42,589 nt of DNA, from NCBI GenBank assembly GCA_001799285.1, contig MGTD01000020.1:1-42589 (forward strand), written 5' to 3'. How positions within the stretch are numbered: the stretch's first letter is position 1; each line of letters opens with the position of its first letter. The notes under the pieces were generated by a model, which saw nothing but the letters and a program-made list of their open reading frames with translations, had not been told where the DNA came from and made no database searches. The translations under genes were made by a program, and so were the position numbers. The DNA is from Deltaproteobacteria bacterium RIFOXYD12_FULL_56_24 (GTDB taxonomy: Bacteria; Desulfobacterota; Desulfobulbia; Desulfobulbales; Desulfurivibrionaceae). Shown here piece after piece: positions 8,883 through 16,929 of this stretch.

Positions 8883-8927
8883 ATCCGGGAATGATCTTGG
8901 CCGCTTTTTTTAAACAAAGGAGAAATA

Positions 8928-10535
8928 ATGAAAGTTCTGATCAGTGACAACCTGTCGCCCATAGGTGTTCAGATTCTCGAGGAGGCCGGGCTTGAGGTTG
9001 ATGTGAAAACAGGCCTTCCTCCGGAGGAGCTTAAGGCTATAATTTCTGAATACGACGGCCTGGTGATCCGCAGCGCCTCCAAGGTTACCGAGGAGATCAT
9101 CGAAGCGGCTACGAAACTGCGGGTGGTGGGGCGGGCCGGCATCGGCCTTGACAACGTCAATATTCCCGCGGCAAGCAAGAAGGGGATCATTGTCATGAAT
9201 GCCCCGGATGGCAACGCCACAACCGCGGCGGAACACGCCATTGCCATGATGATGTCGCTGACCAGAAACATCCCCCAGGCCACGGCCTCCATGAAGGAAG
9301 GCAAGTGGGAGAAAAAGAAATTCTCCGGGCGGGAAGTAACCGGCAAAACCGTGGGTATTGTAGGGATCGGCCGGATCGGCAGCATTTTTGCCGACCGAGC
9401 CCAAGGGTTGAAGATGAAGGTTATCGCCTTTGATCCCCACATGCCCAAAGAGCTGGTCGAGAAAATCGGCGTCGAGTTGGTCAGCCTGGAAGAGCTGTGC
9501 AAACGGGCCGATTTCATCTCCGTCCATGTGCCGCTCACCAAGGAGACCAAGCATCTGCTCTCCACCAAGGAATTCAAGCTGATGAAGAAGGAGTGCGTTT
9601 TTCTCGATTGCGCCAGGGGCGGGGTGGTTGACGAGGATGCGTTGTACCATGCCCTGAAGGATGGAGAGATCCGCGGCGCCGGGCTGGATGTCTTCGAGGT
9701 GGAGCCCACCACCAGGGAAAACTGCAAGCTGCTGAGTCTGGATAATTTCGTCTGCACCCCGCATCTGGGCGCTTCCACTGCGGAGGCCCAGGAAAATGTC
9801 GCCGTGGCCATCGCTGAACAGATGGCGGACTATCTGCTCCGCGGCACCATTACCAATGCGGTCAACGTGCCTTCCGTGAGCGCGGATGTTCTCTCCAAAG
9901 TCGGCCCGTACATTACCCTGGCAGAGATGCTCGGCTCCTTCCACATGCAGATCGCCAAGGGCGGGGTGGAGGAGGTCAATATCGAATTCTGCGGCGATCT
10001 TTCCGAGATGGTCACCAGCCCGATCACCGTTGCCTTCCTTAAAGGGTTGTTTACCCCGATCCTGCAAGACGCCGTCAACTATGTAAATGCGCCGATTATT
10101 GCCCAGGAGCGCGGCATCAGGGTGGTTGAGGCAAAAACCAGCAAGAGTGATGATTTTCTCAATCTGGTAACCATTCGGGTGAAAACCACCGAGGGAGAAA
10201 ACGTCTTGGCCGGCACAGTGTTCGGCAAGAACGAGCCGCGGCTGGTGCGCCTCAACGGCTTCCGCATGGAGGCCCTTCCCGCCGGGCCGATGCTTTTTGT
10301 CCAGAACAACGATGTCCCAGGGGTGATCGGCCTGCTCGGCACCACGCTGGGCAGCGAAGGGGTTAATATTGCCCGAATGACCGTGGGTAAGCAGCGGGAA
10401 GGGGATCTAAACCTCAATGTGATCCTGTTGAATACCGATGTCTTGCTGCCCAAAACGGTGCTGGACAAGGTTCTTGCTCTGCCGAACATCCATGCCGCCA
10501 TGGTTCTTGAGTTGCCTGAGTTGCTGGGCGCTTAG
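8928..10535 (+). CDS. serA: D-3-phosphoglycerate dehydrogenase, long form with ACT domain
   Basis: First enzyme of serine synthesis; it oxidises 3-phosphoglycerate to 3-phosphohydroxypyruvate with NAD. The 535-residue protein is the long three-domain type. It has an N-terminal substrate domain, a Rossmann fold (GIVGIGRIGS near 143), the active-site arginine in CARGGVVDEDAL, the glutamate in FEVEPTT, the histidine in TPHLGASTAEAQ, an intervening domain (about 320-450) and a C-terminal ACT domain (QNNDVPGVIGLLGTTLGSEG) that usually binds serine for feedback inhibition. AAGGAG precedes the ATG. The DUF1844 gene follows 32 bases later and probably shares the transcript. Confidence 0.97.
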   Translation: MKVLISDNLSPIGVQILEEAGLEVDVKTGLPPEELKAIISEYDGLVIRSASKVTEEIIEAATKLRVVGRAGIGLDNVNIPAASKKGIIVMNAPDGNATTAAEHAIAMMMSLTRNIPQATASMKEGKWEKKKFSGREVTGKTVGIVGIGRIGSIFADRAQGLKMKVIAFDPHMPKELVEKIGVELVSLEELCKRADFISVHVPLTKETKHLLSTKEFKLMKKECVFLDCARGGVVDEDALYHALKDGEIRGAGLDVFEVEPTTRENCKLLSLDNFVCTPHLGASTAEAQENVAVAIAEQMADYLLRGTITNAVNVPSVSADVLSKVGPYITLAEMLGSFHMQIAKGGVEEVNIEFCGDLSEMVTSPITVAFLKGLFTPILQDAVNYVNAPIIAQERGIRVVEAKTSKSDDFLNLVTIRVKTTEGENVLAGTVFGKNEPRLVRLNGFRMEALPAGPMLFVQNNDVPGVIGLLGTTLGSEGVNIARMTVGKQREGDLNLNVILLNTDVLLPKTVLDKVLALPNIHAAMVLELPELLGA

Positions 10536-10567
10536 CGTTTTTTTCTTTTGCCCGTTGGGGATGGTCC

Positions 10568-10885
10568 ATGACTGAAAACGAGAAAAGCGAAAAGGGGTGC
10601 TGCCCGGAGGGCTATATCCGGAAGGGCGGCAATTGCGTGCTGCCGGAGGTAACCTTTACCACCCTGATCATGTCCTTGAATTCCTCAGCCCTCTATCATC
10701 TGGGTGAGATGCAGAATCCGGAAACCGGCCAGACCGGCAAGGATCTGGCCTTGGCCAAGCACACCATCAGCACCTTGCAGTTGTTGAAGGACAAGACCAA
10801 GGGGAATTTGATCGACAAGGAGGAGGCGCTTCTCGGGCATGTGCTTGCCGACCTGAAACTGCGTTATGTGAAGGTCAAAGGCTGA
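10568..10885 (+). CDS. DUF1844 family protein
   Basis: A 105-residue soluble protein. The segment from PEVTFTTLIMSLNSSALYHLGEM to the end, including AKHTISTLQLLKDKTKGNL, is the DUF1844 domain, found in many bacteria and of unknown function. A short cysteine-containing N-terminus (CCPEGYIRKGGNC) precedes it. It lies 32 bases after serA and directly before an intrinsic terminator, so it is the last gene of the serA unit. Confidence 0.88.
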   Translation: MTENEKSEKGCCPEGYIRKGGNCVLPEVTFTTLIMSLNSSALYHLGEMQNPETGQTGKDLALAKHTISTLQLLKDKTKGNLIDKEEALLGHVLADLKLRYVKVKG

Positions 10886-10912
10886 TCTTTTTCGTCCACT
10901 CGCCCAATCACG

Positions 10913-10954
10913 ATCGCCTGGTTTTCAATTTCTGAAATCAGGCGATTTTCTTTT
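10913..10954 (+). terminator. Intrinsic terminator after serA-DUF1844
   Basis: ATCGCCTG (10913-10920) pairs with CAGGCGAT (10939-10946), extended inside by TTTCA/TGAAA. The T-rich tract TTTTCTTTT follows. Confidence 0.8.
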
Positions 10955-10983
10955 GCGCCTTCGGAAACAGGGGTAATAAACCT

Positions 10984-11880
10984 TTGCTGAACAAAAAGAT
11001 CGGCAGCCCGGCTGAGCTTGTCTGCGAGGCGCCAGCAAAAATAAATCTCTATCTTGCCATCAAGGGGAAACGAGCGGACGGGTTTCACGACCTTGAAACC
11101 AGAATGGTCAAAATCACCCTGGCCGACCGGCTGCGTCTGACTAGGCGGGATTTCGGGATCACGGTGCATTGCCCGGCCAGCGACCTGCCCACCGGGGAGG
11201 GCAATCTGGTCTACCGGGCCGCGCAAAGTTTTTTTACGGCCCTGGGCACCGGGGGGGGCGTTGATATTGTCCTGGAAAAAAAGGTGCCGATTGCCGCAGG
11301 GTTAGGGGGGGGAAGCAGTGATGCCGCCGCCGTCCTGCGGGGGCTGAATATGCTCTATGGTTTGCCGTTTTCCTCCGGGGAGCTTGCCGATCTGGCGCGG
11401 CCGTTGGGGGCCGATGTGCCTTTCTTTGTTGATGAATGTGCCGCCGCCTGGGCTACCGGGATTGGCGACGAGATCAAGGCCGAGGATATTTTCTATTCCG
11501 GCTGGATAGTTTTGGTAAACCCTGGATTTCCCGTGTCCACCAAGTGGGTGTATGAGAATTTTACGTTGACAACGGGTGGCAATCCATATATCTTAGGCCG
11601 CGAATTCGTGCATGGTAATGATGCATGTGCCGGGCCGGGGAATCTTCCTTTATATAACGAGTTAGAGGCCGTGACCATCCGAAAATATCCGGAGCTCGGC
11701 CGCATCAAAGACGAGCTTCTGGCTGATGGTGCCCACGGGGCCTTGATGTCCGGCAGCGGCCCCACCGTGTTTGGTCTTTTTGCCAACGAGGCGCAAGCGC
11801 AACAGAGCGTTGCTCGATTTGCAAAGCGTTTCGGCCGGAATGTTTTTCTTGCCCGACCACTGAGCACGGCAAAGCGTTGA
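10984..11880 (+). CDS. ispE: 4-diphosphocytidyl-2-C-methyl-D-erythritol kinase
   Basis: GHMP-family kinase of the MEP isoprenoid pathway; it phosphorylates the 2-hydroxyl of CDP-methylerythritol. The 298-residue sequence shows APAKINLYL (substrate and catalytic lysine), the glycine-rich ATP loop AAGLGGGSSDAAAVL, the catalytic-aspartate region LGADVPFF, and the C-terminal SGSGPTVFGLF. The start appears to be TTG 10984 with AGGGGT about 10 bases upstream. tRNA-Gln and prs follow closely, a common order in this part of bacterial chromosomes. Confidence 0.95.
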   Translation: MLNKKIGSPAELVCEAPAKINLYLAIKGKRADGFHDLETRMVKITLADRLRLTRRDFGITVHCPASDLPTGEGNLVYRAAQSFFTALGTGGGVDIVLEKKVPIAAGLGGGSSDAAAVLRGLNMLYGLPFSSGELADLARPLGADVPFFVDECAAAWATGIGDEIKAEDIFYSGWIVLVNPGFPVSTKWVYENFTLTTGGNPYILGREFVHGNDACAGPGNLPLYNELEAVTIRKYPELGRIKDELLADGAHGALMSGSGPTVFGLFANEAQAQQSVARFAKRFGRNVFLARPLSTAKR

Positions 11881-11885
11881 GAAGT

Positions 11886-11960
11886 TGGGGCGTCGTCAAG
11901 CGGTAAGACACAAGACTTTGACTCTTGCACTCGCAGGTTCGAATCCTGCCGCCCCAGCCA
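11886..11960 (+). tRNA. tRNA-Gln (anticodon TTG)
   Basis: A 75-nt cloverleaf with encoded CCA. Acceptor stem TGGGGCG/CGCCCCA with U1-A72 and discriminator G, anticodon stem CAAGA/TCTTG around CTTTGAC giving TTG, T arm CGCAGGTTCGAATCCTGCG. It reads CAA and probably CAG. It starts 6 bases after the ispE stop and is probably co-transcribed with ispE. Confidence 0.96.
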
Positions 11961-12041
11961 TTTACTCTCCTCTGGCGCGCAAGGTTTGCGGGGGAGTTTC
12001 GAAGCGGCCAAAACAAGATAACTCGAAATTCAGGCAACAGA

Positions 12042-12980
12042 ATGAAAGATATGAAGGTGTTTGCCGGCAACGCTAACCGCCCCTTGGCCGAAGATATCTG
12101 CAACTATATCGGGGTGCCCCTTTCCAAGGCGGAAGTTCGTCGTTTCAGCGATGGGGAAATCTTCGTCGAGATCGGTGAAAACGTCCGCGGTCGCGATGTC
12201 TTTATCATCCAGCCGACCTGCCCGCCAGTTAATGATCATCTCATGGAGCTGGTGATCATGGTTGACGCCTTGCGGCGCGCCTCCGCCCGGCGGATCACCG
12301 CAGTTCTCCCTTATTACGGCTATGGCAGGCAGGATCGCAAGGTGGCGCCCAGGGTGCCAATCACCGCCAAGGTTGTAGCTGAGATGATGATGGTGGTCGG
12401 GGTACGGCGGGTTCTGACCATGGACCTCCATGCCGGGCAGATTCAGGGATTTTTCAATATCCCGGTGGACAACCTGTTTGCCGCCCCTGTTCTGCTTGAT
12501 TACATCTCGCATAAATTGAGTAATGACGTGGTGATGGTTTCCCCGGATGCCGGCGGGGTAGAGCGGACTCGGGCCTTTGCCAAGCGGTTGAATGCCAGCC
12601 TGGCGATTGTTGATAAACGCCGGGAGCGGGCCAACGAATGCAAGGCGATGAACGTCATCGGCGACGTTGCCGGAAAGACCGCGATTTTGTTGGATGATAT
12701 GGTCGACACCGCCGGAACCCTGTGTGCGGGGGCTGATGCCCTCATCGAAGCGGGCGCCAAGGATGTCTATGCCTGTTGTTCCCATGGGGTGCTTTCCGGC
12801 CCGGCCATTGACCGGCTGGAAAAATCCAAGATTACAACCCTGATCATCACCGATAGTATTCCCCTCAGCGAGGCCGCCCGGAATTGCCCGAAGATCAAGG
12901 TGCTTTCCGTCTGCAAGTTGCTGGGGGAGGCGGTGAAGCGAATTCATAGTGAGGATTCTGTCAGTTCATTATTTGTGTAG
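12042..12980 (+). CDS. prs: Ribose-phosphate pyrophosphokinase
   Basis: Makes PRPP from ribose 5-phosphate and ATP for purine, pyrimidine, histidine and NAD synthesis. The 312-residue protein has the usual length and motifs: [10 protein letters not shown], the ATP flexible-loop region [55 protein letters not shown] and the PRPP loop [12 protein letters not shown]. The frame is open upstream through the tRNA to 11925; ATG 12042 fits the family start ([13 protein letters not shown]), though its ribosome site is weak and ATG 12051 is possible. rplY and pth follow, the standard bacterial arrangement. Confidence 0.96.
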   Translation: MKDMKVFAGNANRPLAEDICNYIGVPLSKAEVRRFSDGEIFVEIGENVRGRDVFIIQPTCPPVNDHLMELVIMVDALRRASARRITAVLPYYGYGRQDRKVAPRVPITAKVVAEMMMVVGVRRVLTMDLHAGQIQGFFNIPVDNLFAAPVLLDYISHKLSNDVVMVSPDAGGVERTRAFAKRLNASLAIVDKRRERANECKAMNVIGDVAGKTAILLDDMVDTAGTLCAGADALIEAGAKDVYACCSHGVLSGPAIDRLEKSKITTLIITDSIPLSEAARNCPKIKVLSVCKLLGEAVKRIHSEDSVSSLFV

Positions 12981-13080
12981 TGAGTAAGGCAGAGACATAT
13001 ACAACCGGAGGCCACCATCTGCTGTGATGGCCGTGGCTGGTTTTTTGGTATGAGAATCGGTACATGAGGAGATTATTGCA

Positions 13081-13650
13081 ATGTTACAAATCGATATGAC
13101 GGCGCGAGTCCGGAAAAGTGTTGGTAAAGGTGCGGCAAGGACAATGCGCAGGGCGGGGAACACCCCTGCTGTTATTTATGGTCCGCTGGGTGCTCCTGTT
13201 TCCCTGGAATGCAACACCAGGGATCTCACCAGAGGGCTGCTCTCGATTCACCGAAAGAATGCCTTCATCAATCTGGAGATTGAGGAAGACGGCAAGAAAA
13301 CGATCCGCCAGGTGATTACCCGGGAGATTCAAACCGATCCTGTTCAGGATACGGTCATTCATGCCGATTTTTATGAAATCTCCCTTGACAAGCCCATGGT
13401 GTTTCAGGTGCCGCTCAAATATGTTGGCAAGGCCAAGGGCGTTGACCTGGGCGGCGACATGACCATCGTTAAGAATAAGGTTGCCGTATCTGGCAAGCTG
13501 CTTGATATCCCCGATGTTATCGAGGTTGATGTTGCGCCTCTGGATCTGGGTATAGCCTTAACCTGCAAGGAACTCGGTCTCTCCGAGGGAGTGAGCCTCG
13601 TGAGTGATCCGGATGCTGTTTGCGTGTCTATATCCGGCGCTGCAGAGTAA
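13081..13650 (+). CDS. rplY: 50S ribosomal protein L25 (long Ctc-type form)
   Basis: Binds 5S rRNA in the large subunit. The 189-residue product has the L25 N-terminal domain (VRKSVGKGAARTMRRAGNTPAVIYG, residues 8-95) and the C-terminal beta domain of Ctc-type proteins (VFQVPLKYVGKAKGV to the end). GAGGAG lies ten bases before the ATG. It sits between prs and pth, and a strong terminator follows. Confidence 0.95.
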   Translation: MLQIDMTARVRKSVGKGAARTMRRAGNTPAVIYGPLGAPVSLECNTRDLTRGLLSIHRKNAFINLEIEEDGKKTIRQVITREIQTDPVQDTVIHADFYEISLDKPMVFQVPLKYVGKAKGVDLGGDMTIVKNKVAVSGKLLDIPDVIEVDVAPLDLGIALTCKELGLSEGVSLVSDPDAVCVSISGAAE

Positions 13651-13689
13651 AATCTCTGAAATAATTTTTTTCATTCAATACCGCGTGGT

Positions 13690-13739
13690 AAAAGCCGAAG
13701 AGAGGAGCTTCCTTTTTTCGGCTTTTTTTGTTCGGACAG
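13690..13739 (+). terminator. Intrinsic terminator after rplY
   Basis: AAAAGCCGAA (13690-13699) pairs with TTCGGCTTTT (13727-13736), continuing into a run of T. The stem is 10 bp. The pth start lies only 48 bases on, so pth expression depends on read-through or a promoter inside this interval. Confidence 0.85.
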
Positions 13740-13786
13740 GGGCGGCAGCTGCGTGGTGATTGTTTGCCTGTAGAGAGGGGAATACC

Positions 13787-14356
13787 GTGTACATCGTGGT
13801 TGGCTTGGGGAATCCAGGGAAAGAATATGCTGCTACCAGGCATAATATCGGTTTTATCTTTCTTGATTATCTGGCGGAAAAATATCGTTTCGCCTTCAAA
13901 GGGACAAAATGGCAGGCGGATACGGCGAAAGATCTGTCCTGGGGGTATCCCGTTCTTTTCGTCAAGCCGCAGACCTATATGAACAGAAGCGGCCTCGCCG
14001 TTAGAGCGGTTGCCGATTTTTATCAGGTCGCCTCCAGCAGGATCATCGTGATTCATGACGATCTTGATCTTCCTTTGGGACGCACCAAGATCATGACCAA
14101 CCGGGGCGCCGGCGGGCATAACGGGATCCGTTCCCTGATTGAGCATCTGGGCACCAATGATTTCGTGCGGGTGCGGGTTGGGATCGGGCGTCCGGATAAT
14201 CTCGAGAGGGTTAGCGATTTTGTCCTTTCCCGCTTTGAGCAAGAAGAAACGGAAAAGATGTGCGAAGAGCTTAACCGCCTGGAGATGGGGATACGTCTGG
14301 TCATGGAAGAAGGGCTTCCCGTGGCCATGAACCGGATCAACGCTGATCAGATGTAG
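13787..14356 (+). CDS. pth: Peptidyl-tRNA hydrolase
   Basis: Releases tRNA from prematurely dropped peptidyl-tRNA. The 189-residue enzyme shows Asn9 in VGLGNPG, catalytic His19 in TRHNIGF, KPQTYMNRSG, Asp91 in VIHDDLDLPLG and GGHNGIRSL. The start is GTG 13787 with GAGAGGGG upstream; this gives the normal N-terminus MYIVVGLGNPG, whereas the open frame reaches back to 13760. It follows rplY, as in many bacteria. Confidence 0.96.
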   Translation: MYIVVGLGNPGKEYAATRHNIGFIFLDYLAEKYRFAFKGTKWQADTAKDLSWGYPVLFVKPQTYMNRSGLAVRAVADFYQVASSRIIVIHDDLDLPLGRTKIMTNRGAGGHNGIRSLIEHLGTNDFVRVRVGIGRPDNLERVSDFVLSRFEQEETEKMCEELNRLEMGIRLVMEEGLPVAMNRINADQM

Positions 14357-14394
14357 CCTAATATGTTGTAATATCATGTTTTTTTAAGTTTGGA

Positions 14395-14422
14395 TTGATA
14401 ATTCTGACAGGTGTGGTATATT
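14395..14422 (+). promoter_or_regulatory. Sigma70 promoter of carD
   Basis: TTGATA (14395-14400), 16-base spacer, TATATT (14417-14422), each 5/6 to consensus. It lies about 95 bases upstream of the carD start. The leader includes a small perfect hairpin, TTCCTT/AAGGAA (14461-14480). Confidence 0.65.
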
Positions 14423-14515
14423 GCCCCCTAATCTTCATTTATTCGTCGGTACCGGAGCGCTTCCTTGTAGAAAAAAGGAACAGGGTGTTCCATAATTGAC
14501 GAAAGGGAGGCACGA

Positions 14516-15001
14516 GTGTTTAACGTTGGTGATATGGCAGTATATCCGGCCCATGGCGTTGGCAAGATAGAATCCATCGAGCAGAGGCAGGTCGGGGACA
14601 AGCAGCAATCCTTTTATGTGATGAAGATTCTTGATTCCAGCATGGTTATCATGATTCCAACGGTTAGTTGCAAGAGTGTAGGGTTGAGAAATATCATCAG
14701 CTCCCAGGATGTGAGTAAAATCTATGACATCCTGAATGAAAAGGATGTGGCCATCATCTCCCAGCCCTGGAATCAGCGATACAGGGCGTATATGGAAAAG
14801 ATCAAGACCGGTTCGGTCTACGAAATTGCTTCGGTGCTTCGTGATCTTTTTCTCTTGCGCGTGGATAAGGACCTTTCTTTTGGCGAACGCAAGATGATGG
14901 ATACCGCGAAAAGCCTTTTGGTGAAAGAAATTGCCCTGGCCAATGAATTTAACGAAACCGAGATCCAGGTGGAAAAGAACATCGAGCAGATTTTTTCCTG
15001 A
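14516..15001 (+). CDS. carD: CarD/CdnL family transcription regulator
   Basis: A 161-residue RNA polymerase-binding protein. The N-terminal CarD_CdnL_TRCF domain is plain (FNVGDMAVYPAHGVGKIESIE to about residue 62); this domain contacts the beta subunit and stabilises open complexes, often at rRNA promoters. The C-terminal half is helical (GSVYEIASVLRDLFLLR, SFGERKMMDTAKSLLVKEIA), as in CdnL. The start is GTG 14516 after GGGAGG. It has its own promoter and terminator, so it is a single-gene unit. Confidence 0.93.
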   Translation: MFNVGDMAVYPAHGVGKIESIEQRQVGDKQQSFYVMKILDSSMVIMIPTVSCKSVGLRNIISSQDVSKIYDILNEKDVAIISQPWNQRYRAYMEKIKTGSVYEIASVLRDLFLLRVDKDLSFGERKMMDTAKSLLVKEIALANEFNETEIQVEKNIEQIFS

Positions 15002-15050
15002 TTCCGCCAGAGGGGCCGAGATGTTCTCCTCTTACCTTTCTTTGTAATTT

Positions 15051-15091
15051 CCCGCCTGTGCTATCATTTGGTAGCGCGGGCTTTTTTTTTT
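15051..15091 (+). terminator. Intrinsic terminator after carD
   Basis: CCCGC (15051-15055) pairs with GCGGG (15076-15080), with inner GCTA/TAGC. A run of ten T follows (15082-15091). Confidence 0.82.
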
Positions 15092-15154
15092 GCTTTTCCT
15101 GAATTTGGCTTTTTCGCATTTTAAAAATGACCCTACTTTACCCACTGTGAGCCT

Positions 15155-16102
15155 ATGAGTCAGAATAGCCTTTTTATCGTCGAGAGAGGAGGGCAGCGTC
15201 TTGATCTGTATCTGGCAAGCCAACTCGACCGTGAAGGCTTGACGCGGTCACGGATTCAGCAGCTTATCCGGGGCGGCATGGTCCTGGTCAATGGGACTGT
15301 CCAGAAAGCCAAGTATCTTCTTCAGGCCGGGGACCGCCTTACGGTGACTATCCCTCCGAGTCCTTCTTCGGAGCTGGTTGGTGAGCCTGTCGATTTTATT
15401 ACTTTGCATGAGGACGAGGATCTCATTGTTCTCGCCAAACCCCCAGGGATTGTGGTGCATCCAGCATCAGGTCACCGTTCGGCAACCCTGGTCCATGGCC
15501 TTCTTCATCATTGTGGCGGGTTATCCGGGATAAATGGGGAGTTGCGCCCCGGTATCGTTCATCGCCTTGATAAGGACACTTCCGGCGTCATGGTGGTTGC
15601 CAAAAGCGATTTTGCCCATCAGGCGCTGGCCGGCCAGTTCAAGCAGCGCCAGGTGAAAAAGATCTATCAGGCCCTGGTCGAAGGCAAGCCGACCATCCAA
15701 TCCGGCCGGGTTGCTCTGCCCATCGGCCGGCATCCCGTGCAGCGGAAAAAAATGGCGATTCGGGAGGATGGCCGGGAGGCCGTGACCAACTGGCGGGTTC
15801 TGGAGAGATTTGCCCAGGGGTTGACCCTCTTGGAGCTTAGTCTGGAAACCGGGCGCACCCACCAAATCAGGGTACATATGGCTGCCCTGTCTCACCCGGT
15901 TGCCGGTGATTCCGTATATGGCCGGAAGAATTCCCGTTATGCCGAGATGGGGATCAGCCGGCAATGCCTGCATGCCCATACCCTGGCCTTTATTCATCCC
16001 CGGACCGGGGAGGATCTGCAGTTTATCGCGCCGCTTTGGCCGGATATGCTATATACTCTTGAGTTGTTGCGACAGACAGGCGGCGCTTCGCTTATGGGGT
16101 AA
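15155..16102 (+). CDS. rluD: RluD-type 23S rRNA pseudouridine synthase
   Basis: A 315-residue RluA-family enzyme. An S4 RNA-binding domain (about 14-75, RLDLYLASQL, SRIQQLIRGGMVLVNG) precedes the catalytic domain with GIVHRLDKDTSGVMVVAK, Asp139 being the nucleophile, and ETGRTHQIRVHMA near the end. RluD modifies helix 69 of 23S rRNA; the S4 domain and length favour RluD over RluA, but RluC-type specificity cannot be excluded. The TAA stop lies within a half-copy of the fold-back repeat (16099-16120). Confidence 0.9.
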   Translation: MSQNSLFIVERGGQRLDLYLASQLDREGLTRSRIQQLIRGGMVLVNGTVQKAKYLLQAGDRLTVTIPPSPSSELVGEPVDFITLHEDEDLIVLAKPPGIVVHPASGHRSATLVHGLLHHCGGLSGINGELRPGIVHRLDKDTSGVMVVAKSDFAHQALAGQFKQRQVKKIYQALVEGKPTIQSGRVALPIGRHPVQRKKMAIREDGREAVTNWRVLERFAQGLTLLELSLETGRTHQIRVHMAALSHPVAGDSVYGRKNSRYAEMGISRQCLHAHTLAFIHPRTGEDLQFIAPLWPDMLYTLELLRQTGGASLMG

Positions 16103-16144
16103 GCGTTCACCAGGGGCACCCAAATTTCAGGTAAACACGGAACT
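16099..16144. repeat. Half-module of the fold-back repeat, left of copy B
   Basis: GTAAGCGTTCACCAG starts at 16099, followed by GGGGCACC, CAAATTTCA and finally ACT before copy B. The same order GTAAnCGTTCACCAG ... CAAATTTCA ... ACT is found on the reverse strand at 21856-21900 next to copy C. It overlaps the rluD stop codon. Confidence 0.75.
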
Positions 16145-16279
16145 GTAAGCGTTCAGCAGTGCCGCAGATGCGCGTGTCAATTGTCGGCAGAAGTGTCCGA
16201 CCAAGAGGCCTGTTCGCTATACATAAGGTATGCGGACCAGGCCGATGACAAAGCAGATGTGGTGCTGCTGAACGCTTAC
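16145..16279. repeat. Fold-back element copy B (135 bp)
   Basis: Perfect 15-bp terminal inverted repeat GTAAGCGTTCAGCAG (16145-16159) / CTGCTGAACGCTTAC (16265-16279). The core is identical to copy A over 42 bases. Hairpin 2 keeps GGCCTG/CAGGCC but has a completely different tip (CGC-T-ATAC/GTATGCG) that still pairs. It ends 20 bases before the coaE start, so it would lie in the coaE leader or the rluD-coaE transcript. Confidence 0.9.
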
Positions 16280-16299
16280 CTTGTGGGGGGAGGGTAACA

Positions 16300-16920
16300 G
16301 TGGCAGAGCAGGCACAGACATCGGTGGTTGCCATCACCGGGGGGATGGGCTCCGGCAAGAGTTCCGTGGCTGCCTGTCTCTGCGAGATCAGCGGAGCCAG
16401 AGGGCTTAATGCCGATACCGTTTGCCGGCAGCTTCTTGAGCCTGGGGCTACTGGTTGGTTGGCCGTGCAGGGGGCCTTTGGCGAGAGATTTTTTTTGGCG
16501 GATAAGCGGCTTGACCGGACCTTGTTGCGTAAGGTTCTTTTTGCAGACCACGAATTTCGCCGGGAACTCAATGCCCTGCTTCACCCCTTGGTGCGAGAGG
16601 AAATCGCCGCCTGGCTAGGCAAAGAGAAAGGAAATTTTTCCCTGGCCCCAGTGCGGTTTGTGGTGGAGGTGCCCCTTTTGTATGAGGCGCACTGGGAGCC
16701 TGATTTTTCGCAGATTGTAGTGGTATATTCAGATAAGCAAGCCTGCCTGCGCAGAATCATGCTTCGTGACCGGATAGGCGAGGCTGAGGCCCAAAAAGCT
16801 TTTGCGACCCAGATGCCCTTGCTGGACAAGGCCCTTCGCGCGGCTCATGTTATTGATAACAGCGGGCCTTGGCCTGATACCGCCTTGCAGATCGTGCATC
16901 TCCGAAATTTGCTTTGGTGA
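16300..16920 (+). CDS. coaE: Dephospho-CoA kinase
   Basis: Last step of coenzyme A synthesis, phosphorylation of the ribose 3'-hydroxyl. The 206-residue P-loop kinase shows GGMGSGKSS (14-22), LNADTVCRQLLEPG with the conserved aspartate, HPLVREEI, and VVEVPLLYEAHWEPDFSQIVVVYSD. The start is GTG 16300 behind GGGGGGAGGG. coaBC lies elsewhere in the window (29238-30455); coaD was not seen. The gene converges with folE2, 9 bases between stops. Confidence 0.93.
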   Translation: MAEQAQTSVVAITGGMGSGKSSVAACLCEISGARGLNADTVCRQLLEPGATGWLAVQGAFGERFFLADKRLDRTLLRKVLFADHEFRRELNALLHPLVREEIAAWLGKEKGNFSLAPVRFVVEVPLLYEAHWEPDFSQIVVVYSDKQACLRRIMLRDRIGEAEAQKAFATQMPLLDKALRAAHVIDNSGPWPDTALQIVHLRNLLW

Positions 16921-16929
16921 TGAATCAGG

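Noticed and set aside
11705-12103. Minus-strand frame across tRNA-Gln(TTG) (132 codons)
   Set aside because: It is a typical spurious frame read through a tRNA gene and the ispE end; the tRNA cloverleaf is unambiguous.
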